Source: an uncultured Duncaniella sp.
GTDB taxonomy: Bacteria > Bacteroidota > Bacteroidia > Bacteroidales > Muribaculaceae
Direction: 5' to 3'
DNA length: 64,000 bases
Assembly: GCA_910578615.1 (NCBI GenBank)
Contig: CAJTRI010000003.1
Coordinates: 12,045 to 76,044, forward strand
This document shows, in pieces, positions 1-7,443 of this stretch. The position numbers and the translations under genes are program-made. The notes beneath the pieces were generated by a model that saw nothing but the letters and a program-made list of their open reading frames with translations, was not told the origin of the DNA and searched no databases. Position 1 is the first letter of the stretch. Every line of letters begins with the position of its first letter.

Positions 1-1050
1 TTGTATTTCCGCATCACTCGCTCAGTGCAGCGCCGTCAGTCTCTGGCCCATCCGATGAGCGAGCTGCTTGGAACCGCTACGATAGCCATAGTGCTTGTTT
101 TTGGCGGCACGCTTATACTCTCGGGATCGTCATCGATGAACGCCGCCTCGTTCATCTACTATATGGTGATATTCTACTCCATCATCAATCCTGCCAAAGA
201 CCTCTCCAAGGCGGCATACAATATCCAGAAAGGCCTTGCATCCATGCAGCGTGTGGATGCGCTCCTTGACGCAGAGAATCCCATAAAGGATCCTGAAACC
301 CCCGAGACGATAGAGAATTTCAACGGTGAGATAGTATATGATAATGTGACGTTCGGCTACGAGCCGGGCATTCCCGTGGTGGAGAACATCAATCTATCCA
401 TCCGTCCGGGCGAGACCGTGGCCCTTGTGGGACAGAGCGGCAGCGGCAAGTCCACGCTTGCCGACCTTGTGCCTCGTTTCTATGACATACAGGAAGGTTC
501 CATCAGTATTGACGGTAAGGATATCCGCAGTCTGCGTGTGAAGGATCTCCGTTCGCTTATGGGCAACGTCAATCAGGAAGCAATCCTGTTCAATGACACC
601 ATATTCAACAATATCGCGTTCGGGGTGGAGAACGCCACTCTTGACCAGGTTGTCGAGGCGGCCAAGATTGCCAATGCCCATGAGTTCATAATGGCTACGG
701 AGAACGGATACAACACATGTATCGGAGACCGTGGCTGCCGTCTGTCAGGAGGGCAGCGCCAGCGTCTGTCAATAGCGCGTGCCATCCTTAAAAATCCGCC
801 TGTTCTGATTCTTGACGAGGCCACATCGGCTCTTGACAGCGAGAGCGAGAAGGTGGTTCAGGAGGCTCTCGAACGTCTTATGGCCAACCGTACCACCCTT
901 GTCATAGCCCATCGCCTGTCCACCATCAAGAATGCGTCGCAGATATGCGTGCTTCACGAAGGCCGCATAGTGGAGCGGGGCACGCATGACGAGTTGCTTG
1001 CGTTGAACGGCTATTACACACGTCTTGTGGAGATGCAGTCTATGGGATAG
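1..1050 (+). CDS. ABC exporter, fused permease and ATPase (MsbA-like), 5' truncated
   Basis: The window opens inside this gene; 349 residues of the C-terminal part remain. Residues about 15-75 hold the last membrane helices of an ABC exporter permease domain. The nucleotide-binding domain follows: Walker A GQSGSGKST at 144-152, signature LSGGQ at 248-252, Walker B ending in LDEA at about 268-274, and the H-loop histidine in AHRLST at about 304. This is the half-transporter layout of lipid A/multidrug exporters (MsbA, type IV ABC exporters), which work as dimers in the inner membrane. The substrate cannot be read from the sequence; lipid A flipping is one possibility. A strong hairpin follows the stop codon, so the transcript probably ends there. 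Confidence 0.9.
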   Translation: MYFRITRSVQRRQSLAHPMSELLGTATIAIVLVFGGTLILSGSSSMNAASFIYYMVIFYSIINPAKDLSKAAYNIQKGLASMQRVDALLDAENPIKDPETPETIENFNGEIVYDNVTFGYEPGIPVVENINLSIRPGETVALVGQSGSGKSTLADLVPRFYDIQEGSISIDGKDIRSLRVKDLRSLMGNVNQEAILFNDTIFNNIAFGVENATLDQVVEAAKIANAHEFIMATENGYNTCIGDRGCRLSGGQRQRLSIARAILKNPPVLILDEATSALDSESEKVVQEALERLMANRTTLVIAHRLSTIKNASQICVLHEGRIVERGTHDELLALNGYYTRLVEMQSMG

Positions 1051-1067
1051 CGGCTTCCGTCAGAGCA

Positions 1068-1126
1068 GTCATAAACCATCACGTCCCGCCGACAAACTTT
1101 GTCGGCGGGACGTGATGGTTTATGAC
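1068..1126. terminator. 26-bp perfect inverted repeat, bidirectional terminator
   Basis: The arms 1068-1093 and 1101-1126 are perfectly complementary over 26 bp around a 7-base loop. The repeat sits between two convergent genes, so it can end transcripts from both sides. Neither side has a long T-run, so the strength of the stem must do most of the work. Confidence 0.75.
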
Positions 1127-1152
1127 ATTTCTCGTTGTGTTGAGACCTATCC

Positions 1153-1674
1153 TTATGAGTATGTCCTGATTACCTTCTTCATCTCTGCCCTGAGGTGGTT
1201 GTTATATAGCCCGATGCGCTCATCCATAGAGTCAACGGCCTTTGACAGTCTGGGGAGATATTCGTCAAGCATTCTGTGGGCGGCAAGAAATGCCAGCGTC
1301 TCCGAGAGATAGTTTATAGCCTGTCCGTTGACGGCTGAGGGCAGAAAGTCTTCACTGCCTATGCGGGTGAACTCTGTGGCGATGTGTATCATCAGCCTTC
1401 CGAGATATTCGTCATCAGGTTCAAAGACCTTGAATCGTCTGACGGCGCCGCGTATGGACGACATCCTTGGTCGGTAGGCTCCGCGCCGGAATCGGCGTAT
1501 CTCTTTGGTTGCCAGATTCTCATATTCACCCAGCTTGGCGTCAAGGTTCGGCTCGGCATAAAAGTCGAGCAGTTCCTTGGCGTCCTTGCTTTTTGAGTAG
1601 ACATCGAGAATGAGCTGGCGCAGTTCCGGCTCACCGAATCCTGCGATGGCTTTCTTGACGGTGGTTTTTGACAC
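1153..1674 (-). CDS. DUF6155 family protein
   Basis: 173 residues, soluble, mostly helical and rich in charged residues, without signal peptide or membrane segment. The opening (MSKTTVKKAI, then an ELRQLILDVYSKSKDAKELLDFY-like helical stretch) and the overall length fit DUF6155, a family common in Bacteroidetes with no known biochemical role. It starts 18 bases after the stop of the upstream DsbD-like gene on the same strand and probably shares its transcript. A function should not be inferred from that neighbour, because the pairing may be incidental. Confidence 0.65.
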   Translation of the reverse strand: MSKTTVKKAIAGFGEPELRQLILDVYSKSKDAKELLDFYAEPNLDAKLGEYENLATKEIRRFRRGAYRPRMSSIRGAVRRFKVFEPDDEYLGRLMIHIATEFTRIGSEDFLPSAVNGQAINYLSETLAFLAAHRMLDEYLPRLSKAVDSMDERIGLYNNHLRAEMKKVIRTYS

Positions 1675-1692
1675 AGTCTTTGCGTGATGGAT

Positions 1693-3735
1693 TTACTTGT
1701 ATCCCTTGATGCCTTTTTCGAGGAAGGCGGCGAAGGAGGGTATATTCTCGTCATATGAGAACGGCCCTGACAACAGTTCGCCAGCATCGTTAAGGATCAC
1801 GTAGTAAGGTTGTGCGTTGGCATTGAACTTTGAGCGTTGCAGGTAGCTCCATTTGTCGCCATAGGTGTGGAGGGTGACCTCCTTGCCATATTCGGTGACG
1901 GTCATAGGCGATGGGAGCGGAGCCTTTTCATCAACCATAAGCTTGATGACTACGAAGTTGTCGTTAATCATTGTCTTGATGTTGGAGTCGTCCAGCACGG
2001 CGCCTTCCATCTTGCGGCAGTTGACGCATCCGTGGCCCGAGAAGTCTATTAGCACCGGCTTGCCTTCGCGGACTCCGGCACGCATTCCCTCCTCGAAGTC
2101 GTCATATTCGTGGAAACTTTCTCCATATAGGTTGAAATCCTGTGTATAGAGCGGGGGAACGAAGGCGCTCACGCCTTTGAGCGGCGCGCCCCAGAGGCCC
2201 GGGATGAGGTAGACTGTGAATGAGAGCGAGGCCAGTGCGAGGAAGAAACGGAACACTCCGATGCTCGAATCAGCCGGCCCGTAGTGAGAGAAATTGAATT
2301 TGCCCAACAGGTAGAGTCCGAGAAGGAGGAACATGACTATCCAAAGGGCCAGGAAGGCTTCGCGGTCAAGCAGGTGCCATCCGTAGGCGAGGTCGGCAAC
2401 AGAGAGGAATTTGAGCGACAGGGCGAGTTCGACAAAGCCGAGCACCACTTTGAGGGTGTTCATCCATCCGCCTGAACGTGGAGCGGATTGGAGCATGGTG
2501 GGGAACATGGCGAAGAGCATGAACGGAAGGGCAAGCGCGGTGGAGAATCCGAGCATGCCTATGGCCGGGCCCCAGACATTGCCCATCGATGCGGCTTCTA
2601 CAAGCAGGGTGCCGATGATAGGGCCGGTACAAGAGAAGGATACGAGGGTGAGGGTGAAGGCCATGAAGAAGATGGAGAGAAGGCCGGAGGTTTTCTCGGC
2701 GGTAGCGTCCATGCGGTTGCTCCACGAAGACGGCAGCTTTATCTCGAAGGCTCCGAAGAAGGAGATGGCGAAGACAACGAGGAGAAGGAAGAAGATGATA
2801 TTGCATGTGGCCGATGTGGATAGCGCGTTGAGAGAACTTGCTCCGAATAGGCCTGTGATGATGAGGCCGAGGGCCACGTAGATTACTATGATGGAGATGC
2901 CATAGGTGCAGGCATCGGTGATTGACTTGCGGCGGTCTTGCCCTTTTTTGAGGAAGAAGCTGACGGTCATGGGTATCATGGGCCATACGCATGGAGTGAA
3001 GAGTGCCACGAGTCCTCCGAGGAAGCAGGTCAGGAAGATATACAGCAAGGATTTGCCGGCAATGTTTCCCTCATCGTTGTTATCAGAGAAGGTCACGGGT
3101 GCCCATAGGTCGGACTGGGCCTTGGTCATAGTCGTGGAGACCGAGTCGGCGGCCATAGTGGCGGCCACGGTGTCATTATTGACGGCCGTGTCTGCCGGAA
3201 GAGAGTCCTCGGTCTTCTTCTCCTCCTCTTTTTTGACCTCTTCCTTCACAGGCTCGGGAGTTTCGGCCTTGACCTTGGCAGATCCTGTGAAGCTGAACGA
3301 TTCACGAGAGGGCGGTATGCAGTTCTGGTCGTTGCAGGCTCCGTAGGTGAGAGCCACGTCTATGGCAAACTCCGGCTTGGTGGCGGTGAACTTCTGGGTC
3401 AGCGTCACCGATCCTGTCCACCATGTCAGTTCCATCTCGAACATCTCGTCCATTTCTCGATGTGGCTTCTGTGAGGGAATCGGCTTCCCGTCGAGTCTGA
3501 CGCCGTCAGTCTTAGGGAATGTGATTACAAGCGGCTGCGGGCCCTCTCCCTCGGCAAAGTCGGAGGAATAGAGATGCCAGCCGGCATCAACAGACGCTTT
3601 GAGGACTATCTCGCCGGTGGCATCACCGGTCATTTTCAATGAAGACTCCCATTTTACGGGCTTCATGATCTGGGCGTTGAGGCCTGTCAGGGCCGCAAAC
3701 AGAGCGATGAACAGTAAGGAAATGCGTTTTGCCAT
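1693..3735 (-). CDS. DsbD-like protein-disulfide reductase, thioredoxin domain at C-terminus
   Basis: 680 residues in the DsbD order. A signal peptide (MAKRISLLFIALFAALTG...) leads into an N-terminal DsbD-alpha/DUF255-like periplasmic domain with paired cysteines (ACNDQNC). An acidic/lysine linker follows, then eight or so membrane helices of the DsbD/CcdA type with conserved FTPCVWPMIP and SCTGPI motifs, then a periplasmic thioredoxin domain with CVNC at about 570-573. It would carry electrons from cytoplasmic thioredoxin to periplasmic thiol proteins. I chose the start at 3735 rather than the longer frame because the signal peptide begins there and the TAATTTTG promoter box at 3759-3766 lies just upstream. 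Confidence 0.9.
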   Translation of the reverse strand: MAKRISLLFIALFAALTGLNAQIMKPVKWESSLKMTGDATGEIVLKASVDAGWHLYSSDFAEGEGPQPLVITFPKTDGVRLDGKPIPSQKPHREMDEMFEMELTWWTGSVTLTQKFTATKPEFAIDVALTYGACNDQNCIPPSRESFSFTGSAKVKAETPEPVKEEVKKEEEKKTEDSLPADTAVNNDTVAATMAADSVSTTMTKAQSDLWAPVTFSDNNDEGNIAGKSLLYIFLTCFLGGLVALFTPCVWPMIPMTVSFFLKKGQDRRKSITDACTYGISIIVIYVALGLIITGLFGASSLNALSTSATCNIIFFLLLVVFAISFFGAFEIKLPSSWSNRMDATAEKTSGLLSIFFMAFTLTLVSFSCTGPIIGTLLVEAASMGNVWGPAIGMLGFSTALALPFMLFAMFPTMLQSAPRSGGWMNTLKVVLGFVELALSLKFLSVADLAYGWHLLDREAFLALWIVMFLLLGLYLLGKFNFSHYGPADSSIGVFRFFLALASLSFTVYLIPGLWGAPLKGVSAFVPPLYTQDFNLYGESFHEYDDFEEGMRAGVREGKPVLIDFSGHGCVNCRKMEGAVLDDSNIKTMINDNFVVIKLMVDEKAPLPSPMTVTEYGKEVTLHTYGDKWSYLQRSKFNANAQPYYVILNDAGELLSGPFSYDENIPSFAAFLEKGIKGYK

Positions 3736-3758
3736 AATGAATTCATTGTATATGGTCA

Positions 3759-3766
3759 CAAAATTA
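3759..3766 (-). promoter_or_regulatory. -7 promoter box for the dsbD-like gene
   Basis: On the minus strand this reads TAATTTTG, matching the Bacteroidetes -7 consensus TAnnTTTG. It lies 24 bases before the chosen start codon. No clear -33 box is visible. Confidence 0.55.
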
Positions 3767-3870
3767 ATGAAAATATTTGAATTCACTTTAATTTAGGCTG
3801 TTATATTGACAGTAATGGAATTATTCTCAAAAAAGTGGGCTTTTCGGGCCGTTTTTCCACCACGAAATGT

Positions 3871-3878
3871 TAACTTTG
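3871..3878 (+). promoter_or_regulatory. -7 promoter box for yqeY-serS-rbfA
   Basis: TAACTTTG matches TAnnTTTG and ends 29 bases before the yqeY start. It probably drives yqeY, serS and perhaps rbfA. It is divergent from the dsbD-like promoter about 110 bases away. Confidence 0.6.
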
Positions 3879-3907
3879 CGGAATAAAACAGACTGAATCG
3901 CGAAAAC

Positions 3908-4360
3908 ATGGATTTATTTGAAAGAATATCGGCCGATATAAAGGCTGCGATGCTTGCCCGTGAGAAAGTGAGGCTCGAGACCTTGCGCGGCATAAAGAAG
4001 GAGTTTCTTGAAGCCAAAACCGCTAAGGGAGGTGATGGCTCTCTGTCAGACGAGGCTGCGCTGAAAATCCTTGCCAAGATGGCCAAGCAGCGCAAGGAGA
4101 CTGCCATGATTTATGATGAGCAGAACCGTATCGACCTGCGCGACAACGAACTGGCCGAGGCTGCGGTCATAGAGGAGTATCTTCCCAAGCAGCTTGACGA
4201 CGAGGAACTTACAGCCGAGATCGAGAAGATCATAGCACAGGTGGGCGCCACATCTCCCAAGGAAATGGGAAAGGTGATGGGTGTCGCGTCAAAGGCTCTC
4301 TCGGGACGGGCTGACGGCAAGGCCGTTTCGGCCAAGGTGAAAGAACTTCTCAATAAATAA
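3908..4360 (+). CDS. yqeY: GatB/YqeY domain protein
   Basis: 150 residues, the full length of YqeY-family proteins. It begins MDLFERISADIKAAM and ends in a helical GKVMGVASKAL segment typical of the GatB/YqeY tail domain, which resembles the tRNA-binding C-terminal part of GatB, the amidotransferase that makes Gln-tRNA or Asn-tRNA. The free-standing protein has no settled function. It is the first gene behind a clear promoter and lies 15 bases upstream of serS, so a link with tRNA charging is plausible but unproven. Confidence 0.88.
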   Translation: MDLFERISADIKAAMLAREKVRLETLRGIKKEFLEAKTAKGGDGSLSDEAALKILAKMAKQRKETAMIYDEQNRIDLRDNELAEAAVIEEYLPKQLDDEELTAEIEKIIAQVGATSPKEMGKVMGVASKALSGRADGKAVSAKVKELLNK

Positions 4361-4375
4361 CAAAACACACAGCAT

Positions 4376-5647
4376 ATGCTCACTTTACAACAGATAAAGG
4401 AAGACCCGGCGAGAATCATCGCACGTCTCGCCGTCAAGGGTTTTGACGGCAAGCAGGGGGTCAACGATGTGATTGACTTTGACGAAGAACGTAAGAACCT
4501 TCAATTCCAAAGTGACAATCTCGGCGCAACCCTCAAAAAGAAGGCCGACTCGATAGGCCGGCTCATGAAGGAAGGGCGCCGCGAAGAGGCGGAAGAGGCC
4601 AAGAAGGAAGTGGCAGAGATAAAGGAACAGCAGAAGGAGCTGAACGACCGTCTCGTCATGACCGAGAAGGCCATCCGCGACATACTCCTCGGGATGCCGA
4701 ACATTCCCTGTGACGCTGTTCCCGAAGGCAGGACTGCCGAGGACAACGTTGTCGAGAAGACCGGCGGAGAGATGCCGGCCCTTCCCGCTGACGCGCTTCC
4801 CCACTGGGATCTCGCCAAGAAGTACAATCTCATAGACTTCGAGCTTGGGGTGAAGATAACAGGGCCGGGATTCCCTGTCTATATAGGCAAGGGAGCAAGA
4901 TTGCAGCGCGCCCTCATCCAGTTTTTCCTCGACCGTGCCGGAGAGGCTGGCTATCTTGAAGTGCAGCCCCCCTACGTGGTCAACGAGGCCTCGGGTTATG
5001 GCACAGGCCAGCTTCCCGACAAGGAGGGACAGATGTATTATATCAACGAGGACAATCTGTATCTTATCCCCACCGCCGAAGTCCCCGTCACCAATCTTTA
5101 TCGTGACGTCATAATCCCGGCAGATAAACTTCCGGTCAAGAATTGTGCCTACTCCGCATGTTTCCGCCGCGAGGCCGGCAGCTACGGCAAGGATGTACGC
5201 GGTCTCAACCGTCTGCACCAGTTTGACAAGGTGGAGATCGTGCGCATCGAGAAGCCCGAAGACTCATATGCGGCTCTTGAAGAGATGAAGGCCCACGTGC
5301 AGGGACTTCTTGAAAGCCTCGGACTTCCTTGGCACATCCTGCGTCTGTGTGGCGGCGATATGAGCTTCACTTCATCAATCACTTTTGATTTCGAGGTTTA
5401 CTCCGCAGCACAGGGCCGCTGGCTGGAAGTGTCATCGGTATCTAATTTCGAGACCTATCAGGCCAACCGTCTGAAATGCCGTTATCGCGGAGAGGACAAG
5501 AAGACGCATCTCTGCCATACGCTCAACGGCTCGGCTCTCGCCCTGCCCCGTATCATGGCTGCCATTCTTGAAAACAACCAGACCCCCGAGGGTATCGTTG
5601 TCCCCGAATGTCTGCGCCGTTATACAGGGTTTGACATCATCAACTAA
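4376..5647 (+). CDS. serS: Seryl-tRNA synthetase
   Basis: 423 residues, normal bacterial length. An N-terminal long coiled-coil arm (about 30-105, rich in K/E/L) binds the tRNA-Ser long variable arm. The class II catalytic core follows, with motif 2 FRREAGSYG at about 263 and motif 3 GSALALPR at about 384. It charges tRNA-Ser with serine using ATP and acts as a dimer in the cytoplasm. It sits between yqeY and rbfA in a translation-related cluster. Confidence 0.97.
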   Translation: MLTLQQIKEDPARIIARLAVKGFDGKQGVNDVIDFDEERKNLQFQSDNLGATLKKKADSIGRLMKEGRREEAEEAKKEVAEIKEQQKELNDRLVMTEKAIRDILLGMPNIPCDAVPEGRTAEDNVVEKTGGEMPALPADALPHWDLAKKYNLIDFELGVKITGPGFPVYIGKGARLQRALIQFFLDRAGEAGYLEVQPPYVVNEASGYGTGQLPDKEGQMYYINEDNLYLIPTAEVPVTNLYRDVIIPADKLPVKNCAYSACFRREAGSYGKDVRGLNRLHQFDKVEIVRIEKPEDSYAALEEMKAHVQGLLESLGLPWHILRLCGGDMSFTSSITFDFEVYSAAQGRWLEVSSVSNFETYQANRLKCRYRGEDKKTHLCHTLNGSALALPRIMAAILENNQTPEGIVVPECLRRYTGFDIIN

Positions 5648-5691
5648 TCCGGCTTCCCGGACGTTGTAACCACAGACAAACTTATAAAAAT

Positions 5692-6027
5692 ATGGAAACA
5701 ACACGTCAAGCCAAAATCTCGCGCCTTTTACAGAAGGAGCTGAGTGAGATATTCCGTATGCAGACGGCCAAGACCCACGGCATCCTCGTGTCGATCAGCG
5801 CCGTGAGGGTATCTCCTGACCTCAGTGTGGCCCGTGTATATCTGTCGATTTTCCCAACCGGGAAGTCACAAGAGATACTTGAAGGAATCACACGGAGCGT
5901 CAAGACAATCCGTTACGAACTTGCACAGAAGGTTCGTTTCCAGCTACGCAAGTGTCCCGAGCTGTCATTCTTCATTGATGACTCACTGGACTATATCGAG
6001 AATATTGACCGCCTGTTGCAGGAATAG
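5692..6027 (+). CDS. rbfA: 30S ribosome-binding factor RbfA
   Basis: 111 residues with the RbfA KH-like fold: MxxTRQAKISRLLQKELSEIF at the start, the middle strand with VSISAVRVSPDLSVARVYLS, and the C-terminal FFIDDSLDYI segment. RbfA helps mature the 3' and 5' ends of 16S rRNA and is needed at low temperature in model bacteria. It lies 44 bases after serS on the same strand. A long imperfect stem follows it. Confidence 0.95.
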   Translation: METTRQAKISRLLQKELSEIFRMQTAKTHGILVSISAVRVSPDLSVARVYLSIFPTGKSQEILEGITRSVKTIRYELAQKVRFQLRKCPELSFFIDDSLDYIENIDRLLQE

Positions 6028-6049
6028 GTATATTTACAGTCCGCAAAAA

Positions 6050-6106
6050 GGCTGGGTCGGAATCGTACAGGCCACACAAGGGGTCTTATGCGGTTCCGGC
6101 CCAGTC
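6050..6106 (+). repeat. Imperfect inverted repeat forming a 16-bp rod between rbfA and the LolC/E-like gene
   Basis: Arms 6050-6065 and 6091-6106 pair over 16 bases with three G-U pairs and no mismatch. Inside the loop a 4-bp stem can also form. A run of seven A residues follows on the plus strand rather than T, so this is not a standard terminator for rbfA. It could be a 3'-UTR stem or a structured leader of the next gene. Confidence 0.5.
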
Positions 6107-6136
6107 TCGCATTAAAAAAATACAGAAATACATCCG

Positions 6137-7363
6137 ATGCTTTCGCTACGTATAGCCCTGCGTTATCTTTTTGCCCGTAAAAGCCATTCTGCGGTCAATG
6201 TCATATCGGTCATTTCCACGGCAGGTATCGCCGTGGCCTCCATGGCCATGGTGTGCGTGCTGTCAGTATTCAACGGTTTTACCGATCTCGCATCTGAGCG
6301 GCAGTCGGCGGTTGCGCCCGACATCAGGGTCACACCGCGTCAGGGCAAGGTCTTCGAGTCGGCAGACTCCATTGCCGGTATTGTCGCCAAGGTGCCGGGA
6401 GTGGGGATGGTTGCGCCTGTTCTGACCGAGCGGGCCCTCGCGGTCTTTGACGGGGCGCAGATGCCCGTGATGGTCAAGGGGGTGCCGTCGCCTTACTCGG
6501 CTGTATCTTCGATATCGTCACTGGTGATAGACGGTGTCATGATTGACGAGCCGTCAGAGGCCCCGGACTCTATGCTTGACTATGCGCTTGCCAGTGTAGG
6601 CGTGGCCATAAATACAGGGGCGAGACCTTCGTTTGAACGACCTTTGATGCTGACGGTACCACGGCGCGTGGGGCGTATAAATCCGGCGTTTCCTCTCGGC
6701 GCGTTTTCGACCGATACGCTTTTTGTCAGCGGAGTGTTCCAGACAAATGAGGCTGACTATGACGAGTCTCTTGTCATAGTCCCGCTGAGGGTGGCGCGTC
6801 GGCTTTTCGAATATCCTACACAGGCCTCGGCGTTCGAGATATCCGTATCCCCCGGTTTCAGGCATGACGATGTCATAGAGGAAGTGGAGTCGGTGATGGG
6901 GGACGGCTTTGTTGTCGCAGACCGTCTCCGCCAGCAGGAGACAGCGTTCAGGATGATAGAGATAGAGAAATGGATCACTTTCCTGATGCTTTTGTTCGTG
7001 CTGGTGATGGCCTCGTTCAACATCCTGTCTACCATGTCGATGCTTATCATAGAGAAAGAGGATAATCTGCGTGTGATGCGCTCGTTCGGTGCCTCGCAGA
7101 GACTTCTGCGGCGTATCTTTCTTGACGAGGGGGTGCTTATAGCGATTATGGGTGGGGCAGCCGGAATCATTGTTGGTGTCCTTCTGTGTCTCGCCCAGCA
7201 GGCGTGGGGACTCATATCCCTCGGGGGTGATCATGAACACATGTCGGTAGTTGCCTATCCCTGCCGTCTTGCAGTCACTGATACCCTTCTTACCGCAGGA
7301 GTGGTGTTGGTGATAGGGATGGTGTCAGGCTTTATTGCCTCCCGCTCTGTACCTGACAGGTGA
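6137..7363 (+). CDS. LolC/LolE-like ABC transporter permease (FtsX family)
   Basis: 408 residues. The first membrane helix is at about 20-45, a large periplasmic domain fills about 50-265, and three helices follow (about 270-300, 325-360, 375-400). The MLSLRIALRYLFARK start and the FLMLLFVLVMASFNI segment are typical of lipoprotein-releasing LolC/LolE proteins. In that system the permease passes outer-membrane lipoproteins to LolA, driven by the LolD ATPase. No ATPase is adjacent here; Bacteroidetes often encode it elsewhere. It could instead be a general FtsX-type permease. Confidence 0.8.
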   Translation: MLSLRIALRYLFARKSHSAVNVISVISTAGIAVASMAMVCVLSVFNGFTDLASERQSAVAPDIRVTPRQGKVFESADSIAGIVAKVPGVGMVAPVLTERALAVFDGAQMPVMVKGVPSPYSAVSSISSLVIDGVMIDEPSEAPDSMLDYALASVGVAINTGARPSFERPLMLTVPRRVGRINPAFPLGAFSTDTLFVSGVFQTNEADYDESLVIVPLRVARRLFEYPTQASAFEISVSPGFRHDDVIEEVESVMGDGFVVADRLRQQETAFRMIEIEKWITFLMLLFVLVMASFNILSTMSMLIIEKEDNLRVMRSFGASQRLLRRIFLDEGVLIAIMGGAAGIIVGVLLCLAQQAWGLISLGGDHEHMSVVAYPCRLAVTDTLLTAGVVLVIGMVSGFIASRSVPDR

Positions 7364-7401
7364 AAAATTGCCTGGATGTTGTTTTTCTGGTCGTTTTGCT
7401 A

Positions 7402-7409
7402 TATTTTTG
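7402..7409 (+). promoter_or_regulatory. -7 promoter box for the M6 protease
   Basis: TATTTTTG with TTG at 7379-7381 exactly 20 bases upstream gives a full Bacteroidetes promoter. It begins only 38 bases after the upstream stop codon. It sets the start codon of the next gene at 7444, because earlier in-frame starts lie upstream of the transcript. Confidence 0.7.
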
Positions 7410-7443
7410 CATTTCGGTAGACAGAAAAACCACCGTCATTATC

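Noticed and set aside
2411..2992. Long frames on both strands within the dsbD-like gene
   Set aside because: The membrane part of the dsbD-like protein is read in one frame with clear helices and motifs; the others have composition typical of shifted frames.
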